A stretch of DNA of 21,128 bases, taken from IMG/VR virus record IMGVR_UViG_3300010391_000211, positions 1 to 21,128 of that record; one strand, given 5' to 3'. Both the position numbers and the translations under genes were made by a program. Of this stretch, positions 1 to 7,365 are shown in pieces (position 1 is the stretch's first letter; every line of letters starts with the position of its first letter). The notes beneath the pieces are model-generated. The model searched no databases, was not told where the DNA came from, and saw only the letters and a program-made list of their open reading frames with translations. The stretch is from a virus.

Positions 1-142
1 CGCCGGCGCGGTACAGCCGCCTGTTGTCCCGGACGTTGTTGCGCAGCGTCCGCACGGAGCACATGCCGTGCTGGTCCGCGGCAGCCGCCGCCTCTTTGGC
101 TAACTCAGCCAGCTTCGCCTTGTCGATCATCACACGTGTCAT
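1..142 (-). CDS. hypothetical phage protein, 5' part only
   Basis: This leftward gene runs off the left edge, so only about 47 N-terminal residues are visible, beginning MTRVMIDKAKLAEL. The start is the ATG at 142, preceded by GGAG with a 7-base spacer. The visible part is a short helical, Ala-rich stretch followed by a basic segment (RTLRNNVRDNRR); I recognise no family. It lies downstream of the small late genes at 358-812 and is probably part of the same head/connector operon. The GG of its ribosome binding site touches the edge of the heptamer array at 152-238. Confidence is good that it is a gene and nil for function. Confidence 0.6.
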   Translation of the reverse strand, partial: MTRVMIDKAKLAELAKEAAAAADQHGMCSVRTLRNNVRDNRRLYRAG

Positions 143-151
143 GCTTGTTCT

Positions 152-238
152 CCGTAGGCCGTAGGGCATAGGGCGTAGGCCGTAGGGGGCAGGCCGTAGG
201 GCTTGTCCTGCGCCCTACGCCCTACTCCCTACGCCCTT
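152..238. repeat. CGTAGGG-type heptamer array, inverted pair
   Basis: Seven consecutive heptamers (CCGTAGG, CCGTAGG, GCATAGG, GCGTAGG, CCGTAGG, GGGCAGG, CCGTAGG; 152-200) are followed by a 10-base spacer and four heptamers in the opposite orientation (CGCCCTA, CGCCCTA, CTCCCTA, CGCCCTT; 211-238). The two arms can pair into a long imperfect hairpin. The array fills much of the 215-bp gap between the genes at 142 and 358. I see no gene or promoter in the rest of the gap (239-357). Confidence 0.9.
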
Positions 239-357
239 CCTCAGCATCGCCGCTCAGAGGCCCGCGGCCATCCGTGGCCACAGGCCGCCGAGCGGCGGCC
301 CCGGCGGAGGTCATTTGCCGAAACACGCCGGGGCGCGCCGCGCCGGGAAAGGATGTT

Positions 358-600
358 CTACTGTGCCGCCACCGGACCGGGCTTGCTGCCGGCGGGGGCG
401 TCGCCGACGATCTCGATGAAGCTCTCGCCGTAGGCCTCCGCCTGCCCGCGCGTGATGATCGCCTCGGTGGCGGTGAGCTTCTTGCCGCTGACGGCCGGGG
501 CCATGCGGACCCCGCCGACGCAGATGGCCCGAAGGACCTTGACTTTGACCAATTGCTTCATGTCCGGCTTGGCTTGCTCTGTCTTGGTTGGCTCTGCCAT
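358..600 (-). CDS. small late (head/connector-type) protein
   Basis: An 80-residue protein with ATG at 600 and a clear AGGAGA binding site 5 bases upstream. After a charged, probably disordered N-terminus (residues 1-15) there is a beta-rich segment, VKVLRAICVGGVRMAP, then KLTATEAIITRGQAEAYGESF. This layout is like the short proteins often found just after capsid genes in tailed phages, which bind the head or its completion site; that is analogy, not a family match. It lies in the leftward late operon, 8 bases downstream of the 67-residue gene. The Pro/Ala/Gly-rich C-terminus looks disordered. Confidence 0.7.
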   Translation of the reverse strand: MAEPTKTEQAKPDMKQLVKVKVLRAICVGGVRMAPAVSGKKLTATEAIITRGQAEAYGESFIEIVGDAPAGSKPGPVAAQ

Positions 601-608
601 GTTGTCTC

Positions 609-812
609 CTAGCTGCTAGTTGCCTGGTTGACTCGTTGACTCGTTGACTCGTTAACTCGCGACGGTCGCCGTTGGCTGGCCCGCCACAGCAGGGCCTTGG
701 CGACTTGCAGGCCGGCGATCTCACGATCCAAGGCATCCCGGCGGGCAATCAGCCCCGCCAACAACTTGCCGTGGCGCTCTCTTGTCGCTCGGTCGCGTGC
801 TGCCTTGCCCAT
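609..812 (-). CDS. small coiled-coil protein with repeat-encoded tail
   Basis: A 67-residue protein starting at ATG 812, with GAGGAG 6 bases upstream. Residues 1-48 are strongly helical and charged (ARDRATRERHGKLLAGL, then ARRDALDREIAGLQ), consistent with a short coiled coil. The last residues (RVNESTSQRVNQ) are encoded by the octamer array at 625-656, so the repeat has been read through and lengthened the protein. I recognise no family. Position between decoration-like and small head genes suggests a structural or assembly role, which is inference only. Confidence 0.6.
   Translation of the reverse strand: MGKAARDRATRERHGKLLAGLIARRDALDREIAGLQVAKALLWRASQRRPSRVNESTSQRVNQATSS
625..656. repeat. 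GTTRAC octamer array, 4 copies
   Basis: TGGTTGAC, TCGTTGAC, TCGTTGAC and TCGTTAAC stand head to tail. The array lies inside the 3' end of the 67-residue gene and is translated in the one open frame. It belongs to the same NNGTTRAC family as the arrays at 829-868 and 18375-18414. Confidence 0.9.
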
Positions 813-828
813 CGGATGCTCCTCTGCG

Positions 829-868
829 TGGTTGACTGGTTAACGGGTTAACCGGTTAACGAGTCAAC
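829..868. repeat. GTTAAC octamer array, 5 copies
   Basis: TGGTTGAC, TGGTTAAC, GGGTTAAC, CGGTTAAC, GAGTCAAC. The GTTAAC core is palindromic. The array occupies most of the gap between the decoration-like gene (stop at 875) and the 67-residue gene (start at 812). It carries TAA or TGA in several frames on either strand, so it would stop read-through translation. Confidence 0.9.
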
Positions 869-874
869 CGGCCG

Positions 875-2281
875 TCAAGGCACCGTTATCGCGGGCGGGG
901 CGGCCACGCCCGACAGCCCGACGATGATCCATCCGTCCGTGCCGTTGGTATAGAGCAATGTCGCCATGTCGCCCTTGTCGGCGAACACGATGGTGCTCCA
1001 CGTGCTCGCCGTCGCGGGCGTGAGCGTGCCGTCGCCCCCGCCGTCGGCCACCAGCACGATCGTCACGACCTGGCCGGGCGTGCCGTTGGCCAGCGTCAGG
1101 GCCTCGGCCCCGGCCCCGGTGGTTTTTTTCACCAGGCCGTAGGCGACGGGGATGACCACGTGGTTGGGGTCGGTCGCGCCGCTGGGCACGGCCGCGCTCG
1201 TGAGCGTCGGGGCGGCCAGGAGCGTCCCGGCCGTCGGCAGCGTGACGGCCGTGGTGTTGGTCGCCGTCACCGTCACGCCGTAGGCCCCGGCGGTGGTAAG
1301 CGCCCCGGCGGTGGTCAGCGCCCCGCCGAGCGTGACGGTGCGGTTGGCGTTGCCCGTTACGATCGTCAGCGTCTTGTCGGCGGTGTTGGTCTCCGTGTTG
1401 GCGATCGTCAGTTTGAAATTAGGATCGCCGCTATTGGCCACGCTCAGGCTGGTCAGCAGGTCCGCCGTGCCGCCGTTGACGTCCGGGGCGGTGAGGACCT
1501 TGTTGGTGAACGTCTCGGCCCCCGCCCGCGTGGCCAGCGTGCCCGTGGTGGGGAAGGTGACGCCCGTTGTGTTGGTCATGGTGAAGGTGCTGGCGTAGGC
1601 CCCGGCGGTGGTCAGGGCCCCGGCCGTGGTCAGCGCCCCGCCAAGTGTCACCGTGCGGCTGGCGTTGCCCGTGACGATCGTCAGCGTCTTGTGGGCGGTG
1701 TTGGTCTCCGTATTGGCGATCGTCAGTTTGTAATTCGGATCGCCGCTGTTGGCGACCGACAGGCTGGTCAGCAGGTCGGCGGTGCCGCCGTCGGCCACCT
1801 GGCGGAGGGCTGCATTGGCCGCCAGGACGACCACCTGCACGTCCTCGCCGGCGCCGCTGGCGGCGGACAGGGCCACGGCCGCCACGCGGAGGTTGGTCTC
1901 GCTGGACATGCTGGCCACGAACGCCGTGCCGCCCGTCCCGGCCATCAGCAGGTCGCCGACGGCGATCTGCTCGCCGCTGGTGACGACGCTCCGCGTGTTG
2001 GGCGGCGCGTATCTAGTCTGGGCGTTGGCGGCGGCCGTCTTTTCGCAGACGCCGATGGTCTTGTCGCTGTTGGCGGTGGCCGTGACGACCACGCCCGCCG
2101 CCGACAACTTCACGAACCGCTTGATCGTCACGCCGCCGGAGCCGGCCTTGGCCGTCCACGCGCCGCTTACGGGCGTGGCGGCCTGGAGGGGCGCGCTCAT
2201 CGGCGCGGTCAGCATCAGGACGATCGCCAGGACGCCCATCAGGGCCGTCCCGGCGATCGCAAAGTCTCTGAATCGTTTCAT
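875..2281 (-). CDS. capsid decoration-like protein with signal peptide and internal duplication
   Basis: A 468-residue protein; ATG 2281 is chosen because AAGAGGA lies just upstream. Residues 1-36 look like a Sec signal peptide: basic KRFR, a hydrophobic AIAGTALMGVLAIVLMLTA stretch, then LQAA before TPV. Residues about 40-155 resemble DUF2190-type head decoration proteins (IGVCEKTAA..., VAVGDLL-like and AVALSAASGAGEDVQ segments). Two 65-residue copies starting GGTADLLTSLSVANSG follow (about 165-229 and 270-334), differing at only three residues. The first is trailed by a TFTNKVLTAP motif common in phage fibre and decoration proteins. The C-terminus has a GQVVTIVLVADGGGDGTLTP beta module. Its place immediately downstream of the capsid gene supports decoration. 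A signal peptide is odd for a head protein; a fibre-like or exported surface protein is the alternative. Confidence 0.75.
   Translation of the reverse strand: MKRFRDFAIAGTALMGVLAIVLMLTAPMSAPLQAATPVSGAWTAKAGSGGVTIKRFVKLSAAGVVVTATANSDKTIGVCEKTAAANAQTRYAPPNTRSVVTSGEQIAVGDLLMAGTGGTAFVASMSSETNLRVAAVALSAASGAGEDVQVVVLAANAALRQVADGGTADLLTSLSVANSGDPNYKLTIANTETNTAHKTLTIVTGNASRTVTLGGALTTAGALTTAGAYASTFTMTNTTGVTFPTTGTLATRAGAETFTNKVLTAPDVNGGTADLLTSLSVANSGDPNFKLTIANTETNTADKTLTIVTGNANRTVTLGGALTTAGALTTAGAYGVTVTATNTTAVTLPTAGTLLAAPTLTSAAVPSGATDPNHVVIPVAYGLVKKTTGAGAEALTLANGTPGQVVTIVLVADGGGDGTLTPATASTWSTIVFADKGDMATLLYTNGTDGWIIVGLSGVAAPPAITVP
1280..1474 (-). repeat. internal duplication of decoration gene, copy 2
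   Basis: A 195-bp unit encoding the second GGTADLLTSL...TTAGAY copy. It is nearly identical in protein (62 of 65 residues) to the copy at 1595-1789, with a 105-residue period, which points to a recent tandem duplication. Confidence 0.9.
1595..1789 (-). repeat. internal duplication of decoration gene, copy 1
   Basis: The N-terminal copy of the 65-residue unit described for 1280-1474. The residue differences between copies are Tyr/Phe, His/Asp and Ser/Asn. Confidence 0.9.
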
Positions 2282-2305
2282 TGTCGTTTCCTCTTGCAAT
2301 CAGCC

Positions 2306-2427
2306 CGGCCCGTTTTGTCTTGTCGCGCCGGGCCGTTTGGCGCTCCGATGCCCTTACGGGCACACTACAAACTGCCGTAACGGGCGGCGCGGGGAGGCGA
2401 GAGCCGGTTGGCCGGGCCTCCCCGGCC
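2306..2427. other. capsid-decoration gap with two GC-rich hairpins
   Basis: The 204-bp gap between the capsid and decoration genes holds two perfect 7-bp stems: GGCCGGG/CCCGGCC with a 4-base loop (2410-2427), and CGGCCCG/CGGGCCG with a 16-base loop (2306-2335). Neither is followed by a T-tract in the leftward direction, so they are not typical intrinsic terminators. They might trim or attenuate late mRNA between a highly expressed capsid gene and its neighbour; that is inference. Confidence 0.4.
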
Positions 2428-2459
2428 GCAATCTCTATTCAGTTTTTCCGAACGCTCTT

Positions 2460-2483
2460 CCTACGCCCTACGCCCTATGCCCT
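2460..2483. repeat. CCTACGC heptamer array, 3 copies
   Basis: CCTACGC, CCTACGC, CCTATGC, then a degenerate CCTGCTC, ending 2 bases before the capsid stop codon. In the leftward reading direction it carries TAG stops directly after the capsid gene. Confidence 0.85.
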
Positions 2484-2485
2484 GC

Positions 2486-3823
2486 TCACGCGTGCGTGAT
2501 GCCCGTGACGATCGCCGAGGCGTCCGCCTCCTGGATGTCCAGGTGCATGATGCCGCGGACGGCCGTCATGTCGCTCTCGAACAGCACCTGGTCGCTGCGG
2601 GCGATCTCGATGTCCCGCACCATGCCGACCAGGTGGCTCATGCGGAGGTTGCCGAAGAAGGCGTACTTCGCGGCGGTCGTGATGGTGCCCGCCGCCGGCA
2701 TCCTCGGGCAGACGGTGAACGGGAAGTCGTCGATCGTCGCCGGCAGGCCGTCGCCCCCGCGCCGGAAGAGCGGCGGGGCGTTCAGGTCGGCCGTGGTCCG
2801 CAGGGACCGCATGTAGCCCAGGACCGACAGGGACATGCCCCATCGGGCCTCGGCCAGGGCGTAGGCCACCGGCAGGTTGCCCACGATCTCGGAGATGTCC
2901 GTGCCGGTGATCTCCGTCAGCGTGTCGTGGTCGGCGGCGGCGGCGGGGACCACGGCGGCGATGTGGGCCGATTGCAGGATGCCGGTGATCCCGCCGTAAT
3001 CGCTCGACCCGTCGCCGTTGACCAGGGCGTCGTCTATGCTCTTGGCCATGGCATGGACGATCTCCATGCCCAGGAAGTTGCCCAGGTCCACCAGCAGCGA
3101 GGACCTATTGAACTCGTTCGGGTAGGCCAGCAGCACCATGAGCTTCTCGGGCGTCAGGCTGACCAGCTCGAAGGTGGGCGCCGTCCGCGTGGGGGCGGCG
3201 GCCGGGGACGTCCAGTAGGCCGTCAGGCCGCCGGTCCGCTTGGGGATCTTCGTGGTGCCCAGCGTCAGCAGCGGTATCCGCCGGCAGAGCGGGAACAGCA
3301 CTCCCTCGGCCTCCACGTTGCGGATGATCTCCGGCCGGAACTCATCGGGGATCAGGTATCCGCCGGCCCCCGGCGTGCCGGGGTCCATGTCCGCCTTCAC
3401 GGCATCGGCGATGGCCTTGACGAACGGGGGGCAGTCCTCGCCCCGGCCGAGCAGGCTCAGGCTCCGCTCGGCCATGAAGCCCGCGAACCGCCGGGCCGTG
3501 TCGTCGGTCATAAAGCACCGGCCGTCCGCCAGCATCTCCTTGCGGGCCGACAGGCCGCCGGGGATGAGCACGGCGTTGTCCCGCACGCTCAGACCCAGCC
3601 GCTGGAACTTGCGCACCGCGTCGGCCTGGGCGTCCAGGTCCTTGCGGACCTGCGCCAGTTCGGCGCGCGCCTTGCCGACGTCCAGCGCGCCCTTGGCCTC
3701 GTCGGTGGCCAGGTAATCGTTTGCGTCCTTGAGGGTCTTGGCCAGCTCGCCCTCGTTGCGTTTCTCAGGCGACAGGGCCAGCATCGCCATCATCGCCGTG
3801 AGCATTCTGATGATCTTTTCCAC
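2486..3823 (-). CDS. HK97-fold major capsid protein
   Basis: A 445-residue phage major capsid protein (Phage_capsid family, HK97 fold). The N-terminal ~95 residues are helical and charged (LAQVRKDLDAQADAVRKF), as expected for the delta/scaffold domain that the prohead protease removes. The shell domain follows, with GGYLIPDEFRPEIIRNVEAE, TKIPKRTGG, EKLMVLLAYPNEF and a C-terminal FGNLRMSHLVGMVRDIEIARS segment typical of the family. I chose the GTG at 3823 because GGAGAACAAC gives a Shine-Dalgarno 6 bases upstream; a GTG at 3835 would swallow that site. The protease and portal genes lie upstream, the usual HK97 order. Capsid proteins of Mu itself belong to a different gene set, so this head module is a mosaic choice for a Mu-like phage. 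Confidence 0.9.
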   Translation of the reverse strand: MEKIIRMLTAMMAMLALSPEKRNEGELAKTLKDANDYLATDEAKGALDVGKARAELAQVRKDLDAQADAVRKFQRLGLSVRDNAVLIPGGLSARKEMLADGRCFMTDDTARRFAGFMAERSLSLLGRGEDCPPFVKAIADAVKADMDPGTPGAGGYLIPDEFRPEIIRNVEAEGVLFPLCRRIPLLTLGTTKIPKRTGGLTAYWTSPAAAPTRTAPTFELVSLTPEKLMVLLAYPNEFNRSSLLVDLGNFLGMEIVHAMAKSIDDALVNGDGSSDYGGITGILQSAHIAAVVPAAAADHDTLTEITGTDISEIVGNLPVAYALAEARWGMSLSVLGYMRSLRTTADLNAPPLFRRGGDGLPATIDDFPFTVCPRMPAAGTITTAAKYAFFGNLRMSHLVGMVRDIEIARSDQVLFESDMTAVRGIMHLDIQEADASAIVTGITHA

Positions 3824-3835
3824 GTTGTTCTCCAC

Positions 3836-3870
3836 AGGGCGTAGGGCGTAGGGCGTAGGGCGCAGGGCGC
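3836..3870. repeat. AGGGCGT heptamer array, 5 copies
   Basis: AGGGCGT three times, then AGGGCGC twice, a perfect 7-bp period. It fills the gap between the protease stop (3886) and the capsid ribosome binding site. Read leftward, it runs directly into the GGAGAACAAC site of the capsid gene. Confidence 0.95.
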
Positions 3871-3885
3871 CCGTTCGCCGCCGGC

Positions 3886-4818
3886 CTATGGCCCGGTCGA
3901 ATAACCAAGTGCCGCCAGGACCTTCCCGGCGATCGCTATGAGCTCCTTGCCCTTGGGCCCTTCTCCCGCTGCCGTGGCGGCGTCATCGACGATGGGCTGG
4001 AGCTCTATGTGCTCGTCGGAGCGGCCGCCGTAGGTGTCCGGGAGGAGGGCCTTCAATTCGTCTATTTGGTCCGTGAGGAAAGTTCGCAGTTCGTCCGCCT
4101 TCGTGGAGGCCTCCACGGATAGCGCTGTTTGCAGGTCCGCCACAGCCTTAATGACCGGGGCGCACAGGGCCCCGGCGAGCTTCTCGATGTCGGCCTGGCT
4201 GCCGGCGGCGCCGCCCGTGCCAAAAAACTTGGCGGCGAGCTCCTGAAGGCTCTCCCGGTTGGACGGGGCCATCACGGCGGAGATCTCGACCAGTTCGATC
4301 TCCGTGTAGACGCGGACCCAACTATCGTCCTTCAGGCCCGCGGCGGCGAAGACGGGCTTCAGATCCGGCATCTCCTTGGCGATGTCCGCCGCCGACCCGC
4401 TGATGTAACGTATCGGGATGAATCCAATCGAAAACGCGATGCCCTTGCCCGCCGGGTCGCTGGCGAGCATCCACCACTGGTCGGCCAGGTCCGTGGCGGC
4501 GAACTTGAAGGTACACCGCACTCGCTCGGCCTCGACGACCATGGCCGTCACCCAGCCGATCTGCGTGGGCAAGCCGTCCCCGGCCCTGTGCATGTGGGCC
4601 GCGCCGAACGGGGCGTTGCTCGCCAGGAACCGCCCGGCGCGGGCTTTGAACGCGGCGGGCAGGATGACCTCCCCCTCGCGGTCCAGGTTGATCGTGCTGG
4701 CCGCCCCGGTGATCGTCCGGCCGGGCAGGTCGATGCCCTTTTGCGCCTCGCTGAAACCCCTGACAAAGCGCCCTTGCGCGTCGTTTGAACTGCGTTGTAT
4801 TTCGCCTTTTTCAAGCAT
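3886..4818 (-). CDS. HK97-type prohead protease
   Basis: A 310-residue serine protease of the HK97 prohead protease family (peptidase S78/U35, herpes-assemblin-like fold), which cleaves the capsid delta domain during maturation. Visible motifs: His75 or His77 in the FGAAHMHRAG segment, Ser130 in AFSIGF, and the conserved LVEISAVMAPSN strand at 177-188. The C-terminal ~120 residues (for example KADELRTFLTDQIDELKALL) are helical and may act as scaffold. ATG 4818 overlaps the end of the portal-MuF gene by 8 bases, suggesting translational coupling; no strong ribosome binding site is seen. A longer reading from 4929 would be an upstream extension into the portal gene and is less likely. Confidence 0.88.
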   Translation of the reverse strand: MLEKGEIQRSSNDAQGRFVRGFSEAQKGIDLPGRTITGAASTINLDREGEVILPAAFKARAGRFLASNAPFGAAHMHRAGDGLPTQIGWVTAMVVEAERVRCTFKFAATDLADQWWMLASDPAGKGIAFSIGFIPIRYISGSAADIAKEMPDLKPVFAAAGLKDDSWVRVYTEIELVEISAVMAPSNRESLQELAAKFFGTGGAAGSQADIEKLAGALCAPVIKAVADLQTALSVEASTKADELRTFLTDQIDELKALLPDTYGGRSDEHIELQPIVDDAATAAGEGPKGKELIAIAGKVLAALGYSTGP

Positions 4819-7354
4819 GTCGATTTTCGCTTTCCGCTTGTGGTTCCGTCGCCGCGTCCCCGCGTCCCCGCGTCGCCGCGCCAGGGAGATCGTCATAGCT
4901 GACGAACTGGTAGCCGTCGTACGATGCAAAACCGGGGGCCTTCCCCTCCGCCGCCCGGCGCGCCAGCGAGAGGCACTGGCAATTGATGATCTCCGCCGCC
5001 GGCCCGGCCGGGTCGCGCGGATACATCAGCGCCGCGCCGTTGATGATGTAGGGTTGGTCGATGGGGTGGCCGCCGGCATACGCCGCCTCCGCGGCCACGT
5101 GGGCGGGCCGGCGCTCCCCCGCGCCCCGCGAGTGCAGCCAGACCTTGACGGTCATCCCCGCCGCCCGCTGGCCGGTGTGGCGGGACTGGCTGAGTGCCTG
5201 GCCCACGGTGTTGCGGGCGATGGTCATCGCCCGCGCGCGGGAGACGCTCATGCTCGATTGCACGCGTGTGGCGAGTTTGCGGTAGTCCTCACCGGCGGCC
5301 AGGCCCTCGGTGAGTTCGCGGCGCACGTGCTCCCGCGTGCGGAGGTCCGCAATGGTGGTCACCCGGATGGTCTGGTCGGCGATGGCGGCGATGATGCGGG
5401 GGTTGCTCAGCAGCTCCCGCACGGCCGTGTCCAGGGCGTCGCCCTTCAGGCCCGCCTCGGCGAGCGCCTGGCGAAGGCCGAGGGCGTTGGCGTCCCGGAC
5501 GAACATCCGCATCCGGGCGCGAAAACGCTCTTTGTCCTTGGGGTCCTGAAACACATCGACGAGTATCCTCCCAACAATCCCGTCGTCTTTGGCGGAAGAA
5601 GGCACTTGGCACTTGGCACTTGGCCGGGAGCCAGTGGCATCCTCTCCGCGTCTCCGCGTCTCCGCGTCATCTTTGCCGGGCGGCAGCTCGCGCTTCAGTG
5701 CCGCCAACACGCGGCGCTCCAATTGCACGACGCGCAATCGCAGCGGCTGCGCCGTCCGCTTCGCCAGGCCGTTCCAGGACGCCGCCCATGCTTTCCAAAT
5801 TCTCTCGGCGATCGCTTTCTCCGCGTCGCCGCGTCCCCGCGTCCCCGCGTCTTTCTTCCTCTCCGCGTCTCCGCGTCCCCGCGTCCCCGCGTCCTCTTCC
5901 GCAACGGGCTGTTCACCCGCCGGGGCTTGGGGCGGCTGACCCTCCGGCAGGGCCGGGAACACATCCCCCGCCGCCACGTCGGCTGCCGGCAGCAGGCCGG
6001 CCGGCAGGAAGCCCTGGCCGTGCCAGGGCCGGTCCGGCAGGCCGAGGTCTAGATAATCGTTCAAGTCGGCCAGGGGCACGCCCATGCCGAAGTACTTCGC
6101 CGCCGTGTCCGTCTGGCTGCGCCGGAGCTTCTGGAAGAGCGGGACCTGCTCCACGTCCCACCATGCCTCCAACCGCGTGTCAAATCGGGGCGCGATCTCG
6201 TTGTTGATGGGCGTGGCCATCGCCTCCAGGAGCGGCACCATCGTGTCCTGCCAAAACCGTTCCTGTTCAGCGTCCACGTAGGCCGATGCGTCGCCCTTGC
6301 TGGCCACGAACCCCGCCACCGACGGCGGCACGCGGAGGACGGCGCAGACCTCCTCGCGATTGAGCTGCTTGCCCAGCGGGTACACCATGTCGCTCAGCGT
6401 GTGGCCGTGGTCGACGTACTTCAGGCCGCCCCAGAGGATGGCCAGGCTGTTTGCGTTGGCCGCCCCGCGGTGGCGCTGGAGCCAGGTGCTCCGCATCGCC
6501 GAGTCCTTGTCGGCGTCGAAGGGGGCGTCGGTGCCCAGCACGGTGCCCGGCTCGCAGTTGTTGGCGAACATGGCGGCGTTGTGCAGGCTGGCGTTGTAAT
6601 CCGCGACGATCGCCAGCCGCGCGGGGTCGCGCGGGGACAGGCCGCCGTTGGGGTCGTCGGGGTCGAACCGCTGGATCGTTATGCACTCATCGAGGGCCAC
6701 CGGCACGCGCCCGCCCTTGGGGCCGGAGATTTCCCAGCCTATCAGCTCCTCCTCCAGGCGGCCGCTGCGGGTGACCGCCTTGGACCGGCGGCCGGGGATG
6801 CAGTACATGGTGACCGGCCGGCGGCCGATCATGTCGTCGAACACCCAGTGGACGCGCCCGCAGATGTCCAGCAGCGTCGTCGTGGCCTCGATGAACTGGC
6901 CCCAGGTCTGCCGCGCGTTGGGCCGTGCCAGGAACGTATACAGGTCGCCGGATGCGACTATCTCCCCCTCGGCGGCTCGGTGCAGTTCCATGGCCTTGCT
7001 GAGGTATTTCCTCCCCGCCGGCCTGCCCGTCCGCACGGCGCGGCTGCCCCACGCCCCTCGGGTCCCGAGCGCCTCAGCGACCGACAGGCGAAGGGGCACG
7101 CGGGCGGCGTTGGTCGCCTTGGCCCGGATGCAGGCGTAGAACCAGACGCTCTGCCGGTACGGGTTGGCCGGCCCGCCTATGCCGCCGCCGGCGCCGCTCA
7201 TGGCGGCGTCGGCCCCGGCCAGCCACAGCCTGGACCAGCCGGACAGGGACGCCTTCTCGGCTGGCAGTTCGGCCAGCGTCATCTGGCCCGCCGGGATCTG
7301 CCCGTAAGGGCCGACGATGCTCGGCTCTTCAAATTTGCAATCTGCAATCTGCAA
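4811..7354 (-). CDS. portal protein fused to MuF-type head morphogenesis protein
   Basis: An 847-residue fusion. Residues ~60-460 are an HK97-type portal (YRQSVWFYACIRAKATNAARVPL, then LGKQLNREEVCAVLRVPPSVAGF and DAEQERFWQDTMVPLLEA). The last ~250 residues are a Mu gpF-like minor head domain (VSRARAMTIARNTVGQALSQ, a KVWLHSRG segment and a terminal EIINCQC). The joining linker, residues ~487-580, is largely encoded by CCGCGTCC and GGCACTT repeats and reads as DAGTRGRGDAE-type repeats, as does the extreme C-terminus. The start is uncertain: TTG 7354 has AGGA 8 bases upstream, but sits inside a heptamer array; ATG 7282 is the alternative. It begins just after the terminase stop. Portal-MuF fusions are known in other phages; the protein would form the dodecameric portal with attached internal head domains. 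Confidence 0.88.
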   Translation of the reverse strand: MQIADCKFEEPSIVGPYGQIPAGQMTLAELPAEKASLSGWSRLWLAGADAAMSGAGGGIGGPANPYRQSVWFYACIRAKATNAARVPLRLSVAEALGTRGAWGSRAVRTGRPAGRKYLSKAMELHRAAEGEIVASGDLYTFLARPNARQTWGQFIEATTTLLDICGRVHWVFDDMIGRRPVTMYCIPGRRSKAVTRSGRLEEELIGWEISGPKGGRVPVALDECITIQRFDPDDPNGGLSPRDPARLAIVADYNASLHNAAMFANNCEPGTVLGTDAPFDADKDSAMRSTWLQRHRGAANANSLAILWGGLKYVDHGHTLSDMVYPLGKQLNREEVCAVLRVPPSVAGFVASKGDASAYVDAEQERFWQDTMVPLLEAMATPINNEIAPRFDTRLEAWWDVEQVPLFQKLRRSQTDTAAKYFGMGVPLADLNDYLDLGLPDRPWHGQGFLPAGLLPAADVAAGDVFPALPEGQPPQAPAGEQPVAEEDAGTRGRGDAERKKDAGTRGRGDAEKAIAERIWKAWAASWNGLAKRTAQPLRLRVVQLERRVLAALKRELPPGKDDAETRRRGEDATGSRPSAKCQVPSSAKDDGIVGRILVDVFQDPKDKERFRARMRMFVRDANALGLRQALAEAGLKGDALDTAVRELLSNPRIIAAIADQTIRVTTIADLRTREHVRRELTEGLAAGEDYRKLATRVQSSMSVSRARAMTIARNTVGQALSQSRHTGQRAAGMTVKVWLHSRGAGERRPAHVAAEAAYAGGHPIDQPYIINGAALMYPRDPAGPAAEIINCQCLSLARRAAEGKAPGFASYDGYQFVSYDDLPGAATRGRGDAATEPQAESENRHA
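4846..4880. repeat. CCGCGTCC octamer array in portal-MuF C-terminus
   Basis: Four or so octamers (CCGTCG.., CCGCGTCC, CCGCGTCC, CCGCGTCG) are translated on the minus strand as part of a TRGRGDAATE tail. It is the same family as 5643-5666, 5819-5893, 8800-8831, 13211-13244 and 15691-15722. Confidence 0.85.
5601..5624. repeat. GGCACTT heptamer array in portal-MuF linker
   Basis: Three perfect GGCACTT units plus GGCC, translated in-frame in the linker (segment AKCQVPSSAK). Same family as 10226-10314. Confidence 0.9.
5643..5666. repeat. TCTCCGCG octamer array in portal-MuF linker
   Basis: Three perfect octamers, translated in-frame as a DAETRRRGE-type segment, only 19 bp from the GGCACTT array. 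Confidence 0.9.
5819..5893. repeat. two CCGCGTCC octamer blocks in portal-MuF linker
   Basis: Blocks at about 5819-5851 and 5860-5893, four octamers each, are separated by an 8-base TTTCTTCC-like spacer. They encode two copies of DAGTRGRGDAE exactly where the portal domain ends. Confidence 0.9.
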
Positions 7355-7361
7355 TCTGCAA
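7334..7361. repeat. TCTGCAA heptamer array, 4 copies
   Basis: TTTGCAA, TCTGCAA, TCTGCAA, TCTGCAA at the terminase-portal junction. On the minus strand it reads TTGCAGA, contains no stop in any frame, and supplies the candidate TTG start of the portal gene. Confidence 0.9.
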
Positions 7362-7365
7362 TTCC

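Noticed and set aside
152-238. Possible CRISPR or similar spaced-repeat array
   Set aside because: The units are 7 bp and directly adjacent, with no unique spacers and no cas genes.
1133-1139. T7 run (A7 in the coding direction) as a programmed frameshift site in the decoration gene
   Set aside because: The frame is intact on both sides and continues with a conserved beta module; no alternative frame of interest follows.
2408-3844. Long rightward frame opposite the capsid gene, and similar long frames opposite the decoration, portal and terminase genes
   Set aside because: They are His/Arg/Gly-rich, lack family motifs and ribosome binding sites, and mirror genes with clear homology; GC-rich third positions leave antisense frames open.
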